A stretch of 64,000 nt of DNA from contig NZ_FUWZ01000006.1 in NCBI RefSeq assembly GCF_900167135.1, forward strand, positions 434,001 to 498,000, written 5' to 3'. The stretch comes from Chitinophaga eiseniae (GTDB lineage Bacteria > Bacteroidota > Bacteroidia > Chitinophagales > Chitinophagaceae). A program made the translations under genes and the position numbers. Below are positions 27,051 to 37,455 of this stretch, in pieces; within the stretch, counting starts at the first letter, position 1; every line of letters begins with the position of its first letter. Under the pieces are notes generated by a model that searched no databases, was not told the origin of the DNA, and was given only the letters and a program-made list of their open reading frames with translations.

Positions 27051-30000
27051 ATGGATATCTCTGAACTGATCAGCAAACTCAGGGCAGACGCTTCAGCCTC
27101 CCGGAAAGTGGTGCTGGACACCGCCTACCTCAGTGATGCACAGGTAGCCACCATACAGGGCGTACTGGGCATGCCTCCTACCCAATACATTACGATCAAA
27201 AACCTCGGCTCCGGCGACATCCCCGACGTTCAAAACAATTCGGTCACCATTACTGCCGGGCAGGCGGACCTGTTAAACCAGAGCAGTCTTCCGGTAAAGG
27301 AGTTGATTTTCACCGTGGACGCAGCACAGACGATAGACTTTGTCCTGAACCTGGCGTTACCTTCCTCCTGGCAATGGACCAGCTCCTTTCCCGATCTCAG
27401 CCTGCCGCCATTTACCCTGCTTCCCGTATCGGACGGCTTCTTCATTTACACCACCACGCCACAAAACACCTTTCAGGTCAACACCAATACGAGTATTTCA
27501 TTATCAGCAGGCCTCAATTTCTCCTGCGTCACCGACGTTGGTAAAATACCCAAACTGGCAGTTATACTCGGCTCCGTACCCTCCGGCAATCTGCCGCTGA
27601 GCGGAACGGTCGATTTTAAAAGCAATACCACCGCCTATCCCGTTATGACGTTGCTGGTACCGCTCCTCTCCCAGCTTTCACTGACAGATAAATTTAAACT
27701 GGCCAACCTTCAGCTGAAAGTTGCCATTACAGATCCTGACGGGGCAGCGCAGGACATTGTCACAGGAATATGGGCCACAGACCCAATGTTCAACCTGTTG
27801 TTTCTGCTGGACAATACCTCGTCGTTGACGACGGAGGTGGACTGTACACCGCTCAGCAACGCCGGCACCACCTTGACCCAGCTGAATTCCTGCAGCATCG
27901 CCCAGGCGCTGATAGGCGCTTCCTGGCATTTTGAAAATTTTGTGCCCGCAGTACTTAGCGGCGCATTTGCCAGCATCACCTTTGACGCGATCCTACTGCT
28001 TTCTTTTTCCGGCGGGTTCAACGTACCGGGTTTAACTTTCAGGGTATATTCGGACAGCAGCCTGGAACTGGGTTTATTTACACTCAGCAGCTTCCAGCTC
28101 AACTTCACCCTGGATAATCCCGGCGGCCAGGCAGCCGCCTATGTGCATATGCTGATAGCGGCTAAAATTCCGTTGCAGACGTTTAAGGGCAACTTCATCG
28201 GCACCATAGACATCAGCACCGGCGATAACACCAACACAGGCAGCACCTGGGAGATTAATACGATCACCGCCACTTACCCGGACACCATCTCCTTCACCGA
28301 CCTGATAAAGGAGCTGGATGCGAAAGTTACCTTTCCGCAGGAACTGGCGGAGCTTATTTTCTCCGACTTTTCACTGGAGATAGACCCAGGGGGAAATTCG
28401 TATATGTGTTCCTGTTATGGCACCCTGGACATGCATTTGTTCGATGTGATGCTCAGTACACAATTCTCCCTGTTGATTACATACGATGGCAGCACCACCT
28501 ATGAGCTAAAGGCAGACACCATCATCGGCAATACCTTCCTGAACGCAGATATTCAGCTGAACAACACTGAAGTCGTATTCAAGGGTTCAGCCAAAGACAT
28601 TCCGCTTACTGACCTGCTGGTCAGTATTTTTTCCGATATCAATATCGATCTGACCATACTGCCTGAAATTACCCTTTCAGCGATCTCGATTCAATATAAC
28701 ACCCCTTCGGCAAATACGCTGACCATCACCGGCTCGCTCGATTACAATGGCACCACGGGAGATTTCCAGCTCGTTGGCCAGAATACAGAAAACCAGTGGC
28801 AATTTGTAGCCATGGCCGGTTTCGACCTTCAACCACCATTTGATATCGGCGCACATATTCCACTGGTAGGCGGTAAGCTGACGGGAGACCTGACCTTAAA
28901 AAAAGGTTACCTGATCATCACCTCCAAAGCACCGCAGGGTATTACATTTACAGGCCTGCCCCCTAATATTCCTCCAGGTATTTCTTTTTATTTCGATCTG
29001 GAGCTGAGAGGAAAAGACACACCGGTCACCCTTCCGGTGCTCGGCTACTCTACCAATTTTAAGGCGGTCATGGACCGTTTTTATCTCGCTACCAGTGAAA
29101 CGGATATCAGTTCCGGCAATACCGCCTATACCATCCAGATCGGGAAAAACCTCGGGCCTCTGTATGTTGACTCCCTCTCCTTAGCCTACAAGGACCAGGT
29201 CATCTATTGTAATATCAATGCCATGATGAAGATCGGGCCGTTTGATGCGGCGCTGGACGGACTGGGCATTGGCACTTCTCTTAGTGCATTTAGCCCTTCG
29301 TTTAGCCTGAATGGTCTCAGCTTCGATTTCACCACGGCGTCTTTTAGCATTGATGGGGCGCTTATCCGCATACCGGACGATCAGCTCGCACAGGGCGTTT
29401 CCCTTCAATTCGACGGAGCGCTGATCGTCAAAATACAACAGCTGGGGCTTTCTGCACTGGGCTCCTACGCACAGCTGAGCGATGGAGAAGCCTCTTTTTT
29501 CATCTTCCTGGACGCCGATTTCCCACCGGGAGGCCCGCCTTTCTTTATGGTCTCCGGGTTAATGGGAGGATTTGGCTTTAACAGAACGTTGTCGCTGCCA
29601 ACCTTCGACGAAGTACAGAACTTTCCGTTGCTGGCCCTCGATGCGCCGCCAACGGGCAGTAAGAAGGATGTAGCCATGCATACGCTGCAGGTACTGGAAG
29701 GACAGATACCGGGAACGGACAAAACGAAGCGGCAGTGGGCCAGTCCACACAGCGGCGACTATTGGATGGCGCTGGGCGTTGCATTCAATTCATTTGAGAT
29801 CATTAACGGAAAACTGCTGCTGACAGCGGAACTAGGCCGGGAAACACAGTTCTCCCTGCTGGGCCTCTCCTGGATGGCCTTACCACAAAAAGCGGTGGAG
29901 GGAGACAGGTTGGTATTCGTGGAGCTGCAAATGGCCGCAGTATTAAAGCCGGAAGACGGCACGTTGCAGATCGGGGCCAGTCTCACCAGCAATTCATTCG

Positions 30001-31352
30001 TGTTGAGCAAAGACTGTCATCTTACCGGCGGCTTTGCCTTCGACCTGTGGTTTGGAGATAACCCCAACGCCGGCCAGTTTGTATTGACAGCGGGCGGCTA
30101 TCACCCTGCCTTCAAGCCTCCTGACTACTACCCCGAAGTAGCCCGGCTGGGATTCAACTGGCAGGTATCGGGCGATGTGTCTATCAAAGGCACTTCCTAC
30201 TTTGCCTTTACACCATCCTGTGCGATGGCCGGCGGACGCCTGCAGGTACAGTTCCAGTCAGGCCCTCTCCGTGCCTGGTTCGACGCAGGAGCCAATTTTC
30301 TCGTTACCTGGCATCCATTGACATTTACGGCCAGTATATGGGAAGAAATTGGCGTGTCGCTTACCGTAAAGGTGTGGTTTATTCACAAAACGCTCAGCGC
30401 CAGCGTGGGAGCCGCAGTGGACATGTGGGGACCGCCGATCGGTGGTATTGTAAGGGTGCATGTCGTGTTTGTCACCTTTAAAATCAGAATCGGATCTGAC
30501 AGCGCCCAGGATAGCAACAAACAAGTGCTGGCCTGGGATGACTTCAAACAAATGCTGCCGCAGCCTGAAGACCGCTGTACGATCATCGCCAACGACGGGT
30601 TAACGAACATACTGGAAAAAGATACGGCTACAGGTGACATTGTCTATAACGGCGACACGCCCAAACACCCCACTACCAAAGTATGGTTCCTGCGGTCAGG
30701 CAGGTTGCAGTTTACCACCAAAAGCATGATCCCCGCTACCAGTCTCACTTATGGCAATAGCAGCGAACAGCAGGTAAACGGCGCCTCCAATATCAATATC
30801 CGCCCAATGAACATCACTACGGCTACCGCCGTCCATAATCTGCGTATCACACAAAACAGCGCTGGCGGCAACCCTATCAGTATTGACGGCTGGACGTTCA
30901 CCGCCAACTACGGGAATGTAGCCGCCACGCTATGGGGACAGCCCACCATAGAAAAAGGGCAATTTGTACAGGCGCCATCCACTCCCTCCGCCGATACGGT
31001 GGACAATCAACTCACCGGTTATACCGTAGAAGCGCCGGCCCCTAAGCCAGGTTACTCCTTCGGTATCGTTCAGATGCGGTTGCTTCTGAATGAATACATC
31101 TGCCAGACGGACAACCCGCAAAATCCACTCAGTAAATCGCATGCTTACAACAACGACTATACGCCGTCCACCAGCAGCACCACACTGGCTGACATCAGCA
31201 CCATCGGGACTACGCTGACCGCTGCCAGGAATGCATTGTTCGCCGAACTGCAGCAGGACAATCTCTACACCGGCAGCAATGACAGTATGCAACAGATGGG
31301 CGCTACCGCCAATGGCTTATTCGTTGACATTCCAATGGAACAATCCAACTGA
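27051..31352 (+). CDS. Giant beta-rich protein with DUF6603-like region
   Basis: A 1433-residue protein with no signal peptide or T9SS domain. Most of the length is low-charge, beta-strand-like repeats rich in Ser, Thr, Asn, Leu and Phe (for example SLNGLSFDFTTASFSIDGAL near 750). The segment with PPGGPPFFMVSGLMGGFGFN (about 825-845) followed by TFDEVQNFPLL resembles DUF6603 proteins, very large and uncharacterised. A later region holds VWFIHKTLSASVGAAVDMWG. The C-terminus is Thr/Asn-rich. It is the second gene of a seven-gene operon, 2 bp before the next. Biochemical function is unknown. Confidence 0.7.
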   Translation: MDISELISKLRADASASRKVVLDTAYLSDAQVATIQGVLGMPPTQYITIKNLGSGDIPDVQNNSVTITAGQADLLNQSSLPVKELIFTVDAAQTIDFVLNLALPSSWQWTSSFPDLSLPPFTLLPVSDGFFIYTTTPQNTFQVNTNTSISLSAGLNFSCVTDVGKIPKLAVILGSVPSGNLPLSGTVDFKSNTTAYPVMTLLVPLLSQLSLTDKFKLANLQLKVAITDPDGAAQDIVTGIWATDPMFNLLFLLDNTSSLTTEVDCTPLSNAGTTLTQLNSCSIAQALIGASWHFENFVPAVLSGAFASITFDAILLLSFSGGFNVPGLTFRVYSDSSLELGLFTLSSFQLNFTLDNPGGQAAAYVHMLIAAKIPLQTFKGNFIGTIDISTGDNTNTGSTWEINTITATYPDTISFTDLIKELDAKVTFPQELAELIFSDFSLEIDPGGNSYMCSCYGTLDMHLFDVMLSTQFSLLITYDGSTTYELKADTIIGNTFLNADIQLNNTEVVFKGSAKDIPLTDLLVSIFSDINIDLTILPEITLSAISIQYNTPSANTLTITGSLDYNGTTGDFQLVGQNTENQWQFVAMAGFDLQPPFDIGAHIPLVGGKLTGDLTLKKGYLIITSKAPQGITFTGLPPNIPPGISFYFDLELRGKDTPVTLPVLGYSTNFKAVMDRFYLATSETDISSGNTAYTIQIGKNLGPLYVDSLSLAYKDQVIYCNINAMMKIGPFDAALDGLGIGTSLSAFSPSFSLNGLSFDFTTASFSIDGALIRIPDDQLAQGVSLQFDGALIVKIQQLGLSALGSYAQLSDGEASFFIFLDADFPPGGPPFFMVSGLMGGFGFNRTLSLPTFDEVQNFPLLALDAPPTGSKKDVAMHTLQVLEGQIPGTDKTKRQWASPHSGDYWMALGVAFNSFEIINGKLLLTAELGRETQFSLLGLSWMALPQKAVEGDRLVFVELQMAAVLKPEDGTLQIGASLTSNSFVLSKDCHLTGGFAFDLWFGDNPNAGQFVLTAGGYHPAFKPPDYYPEVARLGFNWQVSGDVSIKGTSYFAFTPSCAMAGGRLQVQFQSGPLRAWFDAGANFLVTWHPLTFTASIWEEIGVSLTVKVWFIHKTLSASVGAAVDMWGPPIGGIVRVHVVFVTFKIRIGSDSAQDSNKQVLAWDDFKQMLPQPEDRCTIIANDGLTNILEKDTATGDIVYNGDTPKHPTTKVWFLRSGRLQFTTKSMIPATSLTYGNSSEQQVNGASNINIRPMNITTATAVHNLRITQNSAGGNPISIDGWTFTANYGNVAATLWGQPTIEKGQFVQAPSTPSADTVDNQLTGYTVEAPAPKPGYSFGIVQMRLLLNEYICQTDNPQNPLSKSHAYNNDYTPSTSSTTLADISTIGTTLTAARNALFAELQQDNLYTGSNDSMQQMGATANGLFVDIPMEQSN

Positions 31353-31354
31353 TT

Positions 31355-33643
31355 ATGAAAAACCTAAACAGCCTGACAGACGATATCCCCGTGGGAGACA
31401 TTAAGTTGATCGACAACTACCTTCCCTCCATCGATGCCGGTAACTACTACATTACCGTCCGGCAACCAGTGTATAATGACCACCAGCAGCTGGATACAGA
31501 TGGCGTGGATACCGTGCAGGAATTCACCGTAACAGCGCCACAGTACTTTATTGATAAAGCGCAGGTGGTTAGCATGTACCCCGTTCCCGGCAGCAGCGGC
31601 AAATACAGTGAAGTGCTTCCCAACATTGTCCTGAAAGACGCGGGACTTCCCTGGGAAAGGGCGATGGACAAACCTACTACGCCCTGGCTGGCGCTCATGG
31701 TATTCCAGGAAACAGAGCTCAATGAAGGGGACGATACCGGTGATAAATCCACCACTACCACTGTAGCTGCATTTCAGCAGGGACAAAGCGGCGTATTAAT
31801 GCCCAAAATTACCCGTGAAGATGATATTGACCCGAAAAGCAGCTGTAAAACGATCAGCATGTCTGCCGCTGTTTTCCAGGCTATCGCGCCGGGACTCGAC
31901 GAGCTTCCCTATCTCTCTCATATCCGCAGGATCAATACCGACAACTGCGCCATCGGGGGTATCAATGAGCATGGTCTCTTCTCCGTAGTGGCCGCCAACC
32001 GTTTCTGCCTGTCGCCCGCAGGGCAACAAACACAGCTAAAGAACATCGTGCACCTGGTGTCACTGGAGGGCATGGAGGAATACCTTCACCCAAAGGTTGA
32101 TCTCAGCAGCTATTCAAGTGTAGTGCTGCTAAGCCTGGCCAGCTGGACGTTTCAGTCCCAGGCCGACGGCTATAGCTTCCGTATGCTGGCGGAGAACCTG
32201 GTCGCCCGGGAAAAAAGCGGCAACAACGTAGACCCGTCACTGTTATGGTTACGGCTCCCTGTGCCGACGGATACCAATACGAACGTGAATACGGTGGTAC
32301 GCCAGCGGGTCGCTGATGGTTACCTTCCACTCCCCTGGCAAACCCGCAGCGGCGAAAGTACTTTTGCCTGGTACCGCGGGCCGCTGACGCCATTGCTGCC
32401 GACTCCCTCCAACACCCATTACCCAACAGCAGATGCCGCGCTGATATTTGATAAAACACACGGCATATTTGACGTTACACTGGCTGCTGCCTGGGAAACC
32501 GGCAGGGAGATAGCACTGGCTGATGCAGCGTTCCTGCGTAAAGTAACGGATTTCCGGCAGCAGCTGAACCTGATTGCCGACAAACTGATGCACCGTGCTA
32601 CCTCTCCGCATTTCGCGTCACAGGCAATAGCAGATACTGACCCCTATTCCACTGTACAGGAAAGGCTAAAATCACTGTTAACGCCTCAACTGATAAAGGA
32701 TATGGGCGATACAGCCACAAAGTTGCCCGGCACACGTACAACAGTGACGAGGACAAAAAAAGCGGCCCCCGACCCTCAGCAACAGCTGAGCAATTTCCTC
32801 GGACGCAAAGACGTGCAGGAGCGCCTGCAGCAGCTTGCAGCGGATATTTCAGGAGCGTTGTCCGACTGGATGGCCAAAGTAAAACTCCTTTATCCTATTC
32901 CATTCAGAAAACTGATCGCCGACGAGCGGTTGCTCCCCAACGAGTCACTGCGTTTTTTTTATGTAGACCTCAACTGGCTGAATGCTGCGATCGACGGGGC
33001 CATGAGCTTCGGTATCACTTCCAGCAAAAACCAGCTGCTGCACGATATCGTAATGCCGGAAATCAGAGCGGCGGCCCGGCAGAAAGCAGGCAGGATACGA
33101 TCGCAGCTAACAGGAAAACAAATTGCGGACACCCAGCCAGCGGACGTCATGAGCGGCTTTCTGCTGAGGTCGGACATGGTAAAGGCATGGCCCACCCTGG
33201 TCATCCGCGCCCGGGATGCAAACGATAACTCCCTTAATATTATCCGGACAGATCACCTCGCGCCAAACCTGTTGTTATGCATTTTCAACGGGGTGCCCAA
33301 CAACGTTACCCTCAGCGAACCTGCAGAAACGCTCTGCTTTGGCGTGGATGACGAAGGATACGCCGTTATCAGAAATACCGTATCCGGAGATACCGCCCTG
33401 GGACAGCAGCTGGGCACCGTACGGGTCCGCGACCTGTCCGGGAAACAACAATACTGTATGCGGAGCCCGGAAAGCCATGTGCTGAACATCGCACCGGAAG
33501 ATGCTAACGGCCTCGTACAAACGCTGCAGCGCTCGATGACCAGTTTAAAAACACCGCCGCCCAACGGGCAGCTAACCGCCGGTACCCTGGCGCTTCAGAT
33601 GATGAAGTCAGCCGAAGCGGTAGTGTTCCAAAGTCAACCTTAA
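31355..33643 (+). CDS. Uncharacterised 762-residue protein of the giant-protein operon
   Basis: No signal peptide. The N-terminal ~150 residues show YLPSIDAGNYYITVRQ, LPNIVLKDAGLPWER and TPWLALMVFQE. The C-terminal part has SGFLLRSDMVKAWPTLVIRA, LLLCIFNGVPNNVTLSEP and LCFGVDDEGY. I have an impression of similar layouts in uncharacterised proteins of other bacteria but cannot name a family. A short basic linker (TRTTVTRTKKAAP, about 465) separates the halves. It starts 2 bp after the DUF6603-like gene's stop, so translational coupling is likely. Confidence 0.7.
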   Translation: MKNLNSLTDDIPVGDIKLIDNYLPSIDAGNYYITVRQPVYNDHQQLDTDGVDTVQEFTVTAPQYFIDKAQVVSMYPVPGSSGKYSEVLPNIVLKDAGLPWERAMDKPTTPWLALMVFQETELNEGDDTGDKSTTTTVAAFQQGQSGVLMPKITREDDIDPKSSCKTISMSAAVFQAIAPGLDELPYLSHIRRINTDNCAIGGINEHGLFSVVAANRFCLSPAGQQTQLKNIVHLVSLEGMEEYLHPKVDLSSYSSVVLLSLASWTFQSQADGYSFRMLAENLVAREKSGNNVDPSLLWLRLPVPTDTNTNVNTVVRQRVADGYLPLPWQTRSGESTFAWYRGPLTPLLPTPSNTHYPTADAALIFDKTHGIFDVTLAAAWETGREIALADAAFLRKVTDFRQQLNLIADKLMHRATSPHFASQAIADTDPYSTVQERLKSLLTPQLIKDMGDTATKLPGTRTTVTRTKKAAPDPQQQLSNFLGRKDVQERLQQLAADISGALSDWMAKVKLLYPIPFRKLIADERLLPNESLRFFYVDLNWLNAAIDGAMSFGITSSKNQLLHDIVMPEIRAAARQKAGRIRSQLTGKQIADTQPADVMSGFLLRSDMVKAWPTLVIRARDANDNSLNIIRTDHLAPNLLLCIFNGVPNNVTLSEPAETLCFGVDDEGYAVIRNTVSGDTALGQQLGTVRVRDLSGKQQYCMRSPESHVLNIAPEDANGLVQTLQRSMTSLKTPPPNGQLTAGTLALQMMKSAEAVVFQSQP

Positions 33644-33653
33644 AATCAATCGT

Positions 33654-36600
33654 ATGAATGCCCCCGTTATCGTTCCCATGGAACTGGATGTGCTGCTCGC
33701 CAACACCGCCCTGATGGACAGGGACCAGTTCAGACTATGGTATTACAGTTATGCTTCCATGAGAAGTAAAACCTGGTCAGCAGCTGAACCGCCGGCCTTT
33801 ACCGATAGCCATACTATGCCAGGCACAGGAGCCTACCTGCACTGGACCTTGCCACGGTCGCTACGTGTAGGCCAGTCCGGTAGTACCAGCGATTTTCCGC
33901 TGATTCCAAACCGCTGGCTTATTGTACGGATACACCGGGACGTCAATGGAAACAATGTACAACAAACATGGATACTGGAGGCCGATTGTCCCAGCCCCGG
34001 CAATGATCCCAACAACTGCTATTTTATTGTCAACGATACCGTAAAAAACAACTGGGCCAGCAGCAGCGATACCAACAGAAACAGTGCGTTCCTTGTCCCT
34101 TTTGACCAGGGGGATAATTCCGATACACAGTCTTATTATCTCAACATAGGCAACACTGTTGATTTATCCGCATGGAAAGAAGCGTATCCGGAAAACATGT
34201 TCATCACAGCACTGGGGCCGGGCAATGCAGATTTCAGCGGGTACATAGGGTTTAACCTGGGTGTATTGTCTTTCTATGACAGTCTCGCAGGCGTACCGGA
34301 TACGACCTCGCTCAGCTATATGGTTACCGGTTGGTATGCCGACGCCAATAGCGACATCCTCGTCACCGGCAACACGGGATTTACAGGCGAAGCGACGGCA
34401 GATGCGGTATTGACTGCATTAAACTGGCAACTGGCGCAGGGGCAAAGCGCCGGTGACAGCAACATCACGTTGTACAGCGGCATGTCGTTCAATCTTCCCT
34501 GGAATGCTACCGCCCAACAACCACCGGACAATGACGAACTGCAAAAGCTACGTAGCTCCAAACATATGTCCGTTTGCGTTGCCAACACCGGGCTGGAAGC
34601 GTTCAGCACGCTGGTGGCCACACAACTGGAAAACACCCCGGGGTACACCAACTCGCACAATACCCTTGAAATGTTACGTGCCTTTCAGTTCGACCTGTTA
34701 CCCGAACTCAATAACGCAAACGGTACCCAGCTGGTAGACGAGAAAATACAGCAGGCATGGTTCAATGCCCATTTCGGTGGCAACCGCTGGAAGATTGTCC
34801 CAGCCAGTGAAAATCGGCAGGCTACGGGCTATCAGATTCCCGCCAGCGATGCCGCCTGGCTGCAACAACTCAACCAGGACCAGCAGGCCCTCGATGATGC
34901 GCTCACGCAGCTTGTCAGCCTGCAGTGGGACCTGAACGCCGTGTGGTGGAAATATCATTCCGTTCAACGTTCTTTTTACGATGCCACCAAAAACTGGCCG
35001 AACGTATCCGCCGATCAGCTGGAGCCCTATCTCGACCCGGGTAACCCGACAAGTTCGCTGGGACTGGTGCTGGCACAACTGAAAATTGTCAACGACCTGC
35101 TTCCCAGGGTGCCGCAGCCCCAACAAGGGATTGCCAATCAACAGGATGCTTTACAGGCGGGCATTACCGCTTTCGCCCAAAGTAAACAGATCAGCGCCGG
35201 CTATGTGTTAAAAGCCGTAGCACAGCCCCGGTACTGGCTACCCAACAACCCCAACATCGTTATTTCCGGGGTATCCCCCGATACGCTTGGCAACCCGGAA
35301 ACAGCCCTGCAGGTAAGGCTCCCTTCACAACTGATACAGTCCTTTACCGTAGACTATCAGCAAATCAATGCTTCAACACTGGGAAGCATCATCCCGGCAT
35401 TAGCGAATACGCAACAGTTACCGGCCAATGTACAGGATCTCTATACGGAGTTTTTTCTGCTCGATCCTGCCAACGCGGCGCAGATTGCACAAAAAACAGG
35501 CTTGTCGTCAGACGACGTTTATAATGCCATGAAAGCCCATCAATCTACCTCTTATACCACGGGCGTTCTGCCGGCATTGGACCTGAGCGAATGGCAGCAG
35601 CAATGGAGTCCTTTGTTTGTGGAATGGCAACTGACGCATACCCCTGTCCCTTTTTCGTGGCAAAACACTCCCAACTGGACCTTCGATGGTAGCGATTATC
35701 AAATGATCGCTTCTCCGCAGGGACAGGGAACACCGTACATTATTTCGGGGAAGGCCACCCTGAGCACCCATACCCAAATGACTTTCGGCGCACGCCTTAA
35801 AGCCTTTGCCCAGCAATATAATGACGGTGATCTCGACGATCTGTGGAAAGAAATTAACGATACAGACCAGTGGCTGTTCCTCTCCCAGGAGCTGGCAGAC
35901 ACCAACGATTACCTGACCCAGCGTGATAAAAGGCTATTCCGCAAGCCTGGCCACGCCACGTTTACCTATCAAAACCAACAGCTGACGTATTCCAAGATCA
36001 TGGGATATCCTGATGATACCCATGTATATCCTTTCGATACGCCATCCTTTGCCCAGGGACGGGTGAATGCTCTTCCCGCCATTAATAAAAACGGGGCCAG
36101 CGAGTTTCCTTTTCACCAGGTAAGAGGCGGTGAATTTTATTTCACGCAGCTGATCATATATGATAAGTTCGGCAGGATACTGGAGCTGGTGCAGCCTACC
36201 GACGGTGGTGTATTTGATGCAGACAGTTTTCCACTGATGGTAGATACCGCGTTTGCTGTAGAACATAAACTGTCTGCCGGCATCAATGCGCCGTTCCAGG
36301 TGCCTCCGCGGGTACTGCAGCCAAGCCGGTTAAATATGTTACTGGCAGACTACCGCGACAAAAGCAATATACTGGGCGTCACTTCCGACGTGAACCCTAT
36401 ATGCGGATGGGTGGTCGTCAACCATGTCGACAAATCACTCCTCCTGTTTTTCCCTGACGGCAGCAACGCCGGTGAAATACTGCTGCTGGCCGATGTGAAC
36501 GGGATGCATATCCAGTGGACGCCTCCTCCCAACAACAACCTGGCGTCCCTGGCGGACGTGGGTAGCCGGTCAAAACAGCTGGGCGCCTTTGCAACAGCAC

Positions 36601-37439
36601 TGACAGCGAAAACGCCCACCACATTCAATGCCTTTCTGAAAGCCATTGACAGCACCTTATGGACCGTAGATCCCCTGGGCAAACGCACCCACCAGGACCT
36701 GTCGCTGTTCATCGGCCGTCCGCTGGCACTGGTGGCCCTCACATTGCAACTGAAACTGAACGGACAGCCATTAAAAAGTGAGGACTGGCCTTTTCCCCTC
36801 AAAGATATACCGCCAGACCCCCATATTTCCCCACTGGGCGCCTGTGTTTTTGATGTGCGCTTGGGCGACCAGGCTTCCAGGGAAGACGGCGTGATAGGCT
36901 ACTTTGAGGGAGAAAACTATGACCGGTTCAACTGTGTGGTAACACCGGACAGCTCGGACAACTATCTGCAGCAGATAGGGCCGCTGGACAGTGATAATGG
37001 GAATTATATTCAGCTGTCGTTTGACAACGCCGACCCGGTCTACCTCACCGTATTGGCCGACCCACGGGCATCCATACACGCCTTTACCGGCATATTGCCG
37101 GTGAAAGAAGTGAAACTACCGGAAGAATTTGTAGACAAGCCATTATCTTCACTGGACATCACTTTCAGGGCGGGGCCTGTATTGTCTGCCGTTCAACCCT
37201 CGGACAGTATGGCGGGACAACCGGTACATGCCGACGCGCTCACCTATCTGCCAGTGAGCGCCAAATTTGGTATCTGGAGCTGGTGGCAAAGTACAGTCCA
37301 TGACCCCGGAACTTCATCGGCCGGTTTCTCCTGGCAGGGGTATACCCTCACCAAAGCTACCACCACGGCTAACTTCGACAGATATACGTCCAGCCTGCAC
37401 GACGGATACCTGCAATTTATCACCGATCAGGATTCTTAA
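33654..37439 (+). CDS. Uncharacterised 1261-residue protein of the giant-protein operon
   Basis: No signal peptide. The N-terminus (MNAPVIVPMELDVLLAN, DRDQFRLWYYSYASMRSKTW) leads into a beta-rich part with SHTMPGTGAYLHWTLPRSLR. A central helical stretch (about 395-500, QQLNQDQQALDDALTQLVSL) precedes VLKAVAQPRYWLPNNPNIVI (about 520-540). The C-terminal half has FPFHQVRGGEFYFTQLIIYDKFGRILELV and an aromatic end. No catalytic signature was recognised. It lies 10 bp after the 762-residue gene. A structural or surface-assembly role is inferred only from size, composition and neighbours. Confidence 0.7.
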   Translation: MNAPVIVPMELDVLLANTALMDRDQFRLWYYSYASMRSKTWSAAEPPAFTDSHTMPGTGAYLHWTLPRSLRVGQSGSTSDFPLIPNRWLIVRIHRDVNGNNVQQTWILEADCPSPGNDPNNCYFIVNDTVKNNWASSSDTNRNSAFLVPFDQGDNSDTQSYYLNIGNTVDLSAWKEAYPENMFITALGPGNADFSGYIGFNLGVLSFYDSLAGVPDTTSLSYMVTGWYADANSDILVTGNTGFTGEATADAVLTALNWQLAQGQSAGDSNITLYSGMSFNLPWNATAQQPPDNDELQKLRSSKHMSVCVANTGLEAFSTLVATQLENTPGYTNSHNTLEMLRAFQFDLLPELNNANGTQLVDEKIQQAWFNAHFGGNRWKIVPASENRQATGYQIPASDAAWLQQLNQDQQALDDALTQLVSLQWDLNAVWWKYHSVQRSFYDATKNWPNVSADQLEPYLDPGNPTSSLGLVLAQLKIVNDLLPRVPQPQQGIANQQDALQAGITAFAQSKQISAGYVLKAVAQPRYWLPNNPNIVISGVSPDTLGNPETALQVRLPSQLIQSFTVDYQQINASTLGSIIPALANTQQLPANVQDLYTEFFLLDPANAAQIAQKTGLSSDDVYNAMKAHQSTSYTTGVLPALDLSEWQQQWSPLFVEWQLTHTPVPFSWQNTPNWTFDGSDYQMIASPQGQGTPYIISGKATLSTHTQMTFGARLKAFAQQYNDGDLDDLWKEINDTDQWLFLSQELADTNDYLTQRDKRLFRKPGHATFTYQNQQLTYSKIMGYPDDTHVYPFDTPSFAQGRVNALPAINKNGASEFPFHQVRGGEFYFTQLIIYDKFGRILELVQPTDGGVFDADSFPLMVDTAFAVEHKLSAGINAPFQVPPRVLQPSRLNMLLADYRDKSNILGVTSDVNPICGWVVVNHVDKSLLLFFPDGSNAGEILLLADVNGMHIQWTPPPNNNLASLADVGSRSKQLGAFATALTAKTPTTFNAFLKAIDSTLWTVDPLGKRTHQDLSLFIGRPLALVALTLQLKLNGQPLKSEDWPFPLKDIPPDPHISPLGACVFDVRLGDQASREDGVIGYFEGENYDRFNCVVTPDSSDNYLQQIGPLDSDNGNYIQLSFDNADPVYLTVLADPRASIHAFTGILPVKEVKLPEEFVDKPLSSLDITFRAGPVLSAVQPSDSMAGQPVHADALTYLPVSAKFGIWSWWQSTVHDPGTSSAGFSWQGYTLTKATTTANFDRYTSSLHDGYLQFITDQDS

Positions 37440-37455
37440 TAAAAAGTATATCACT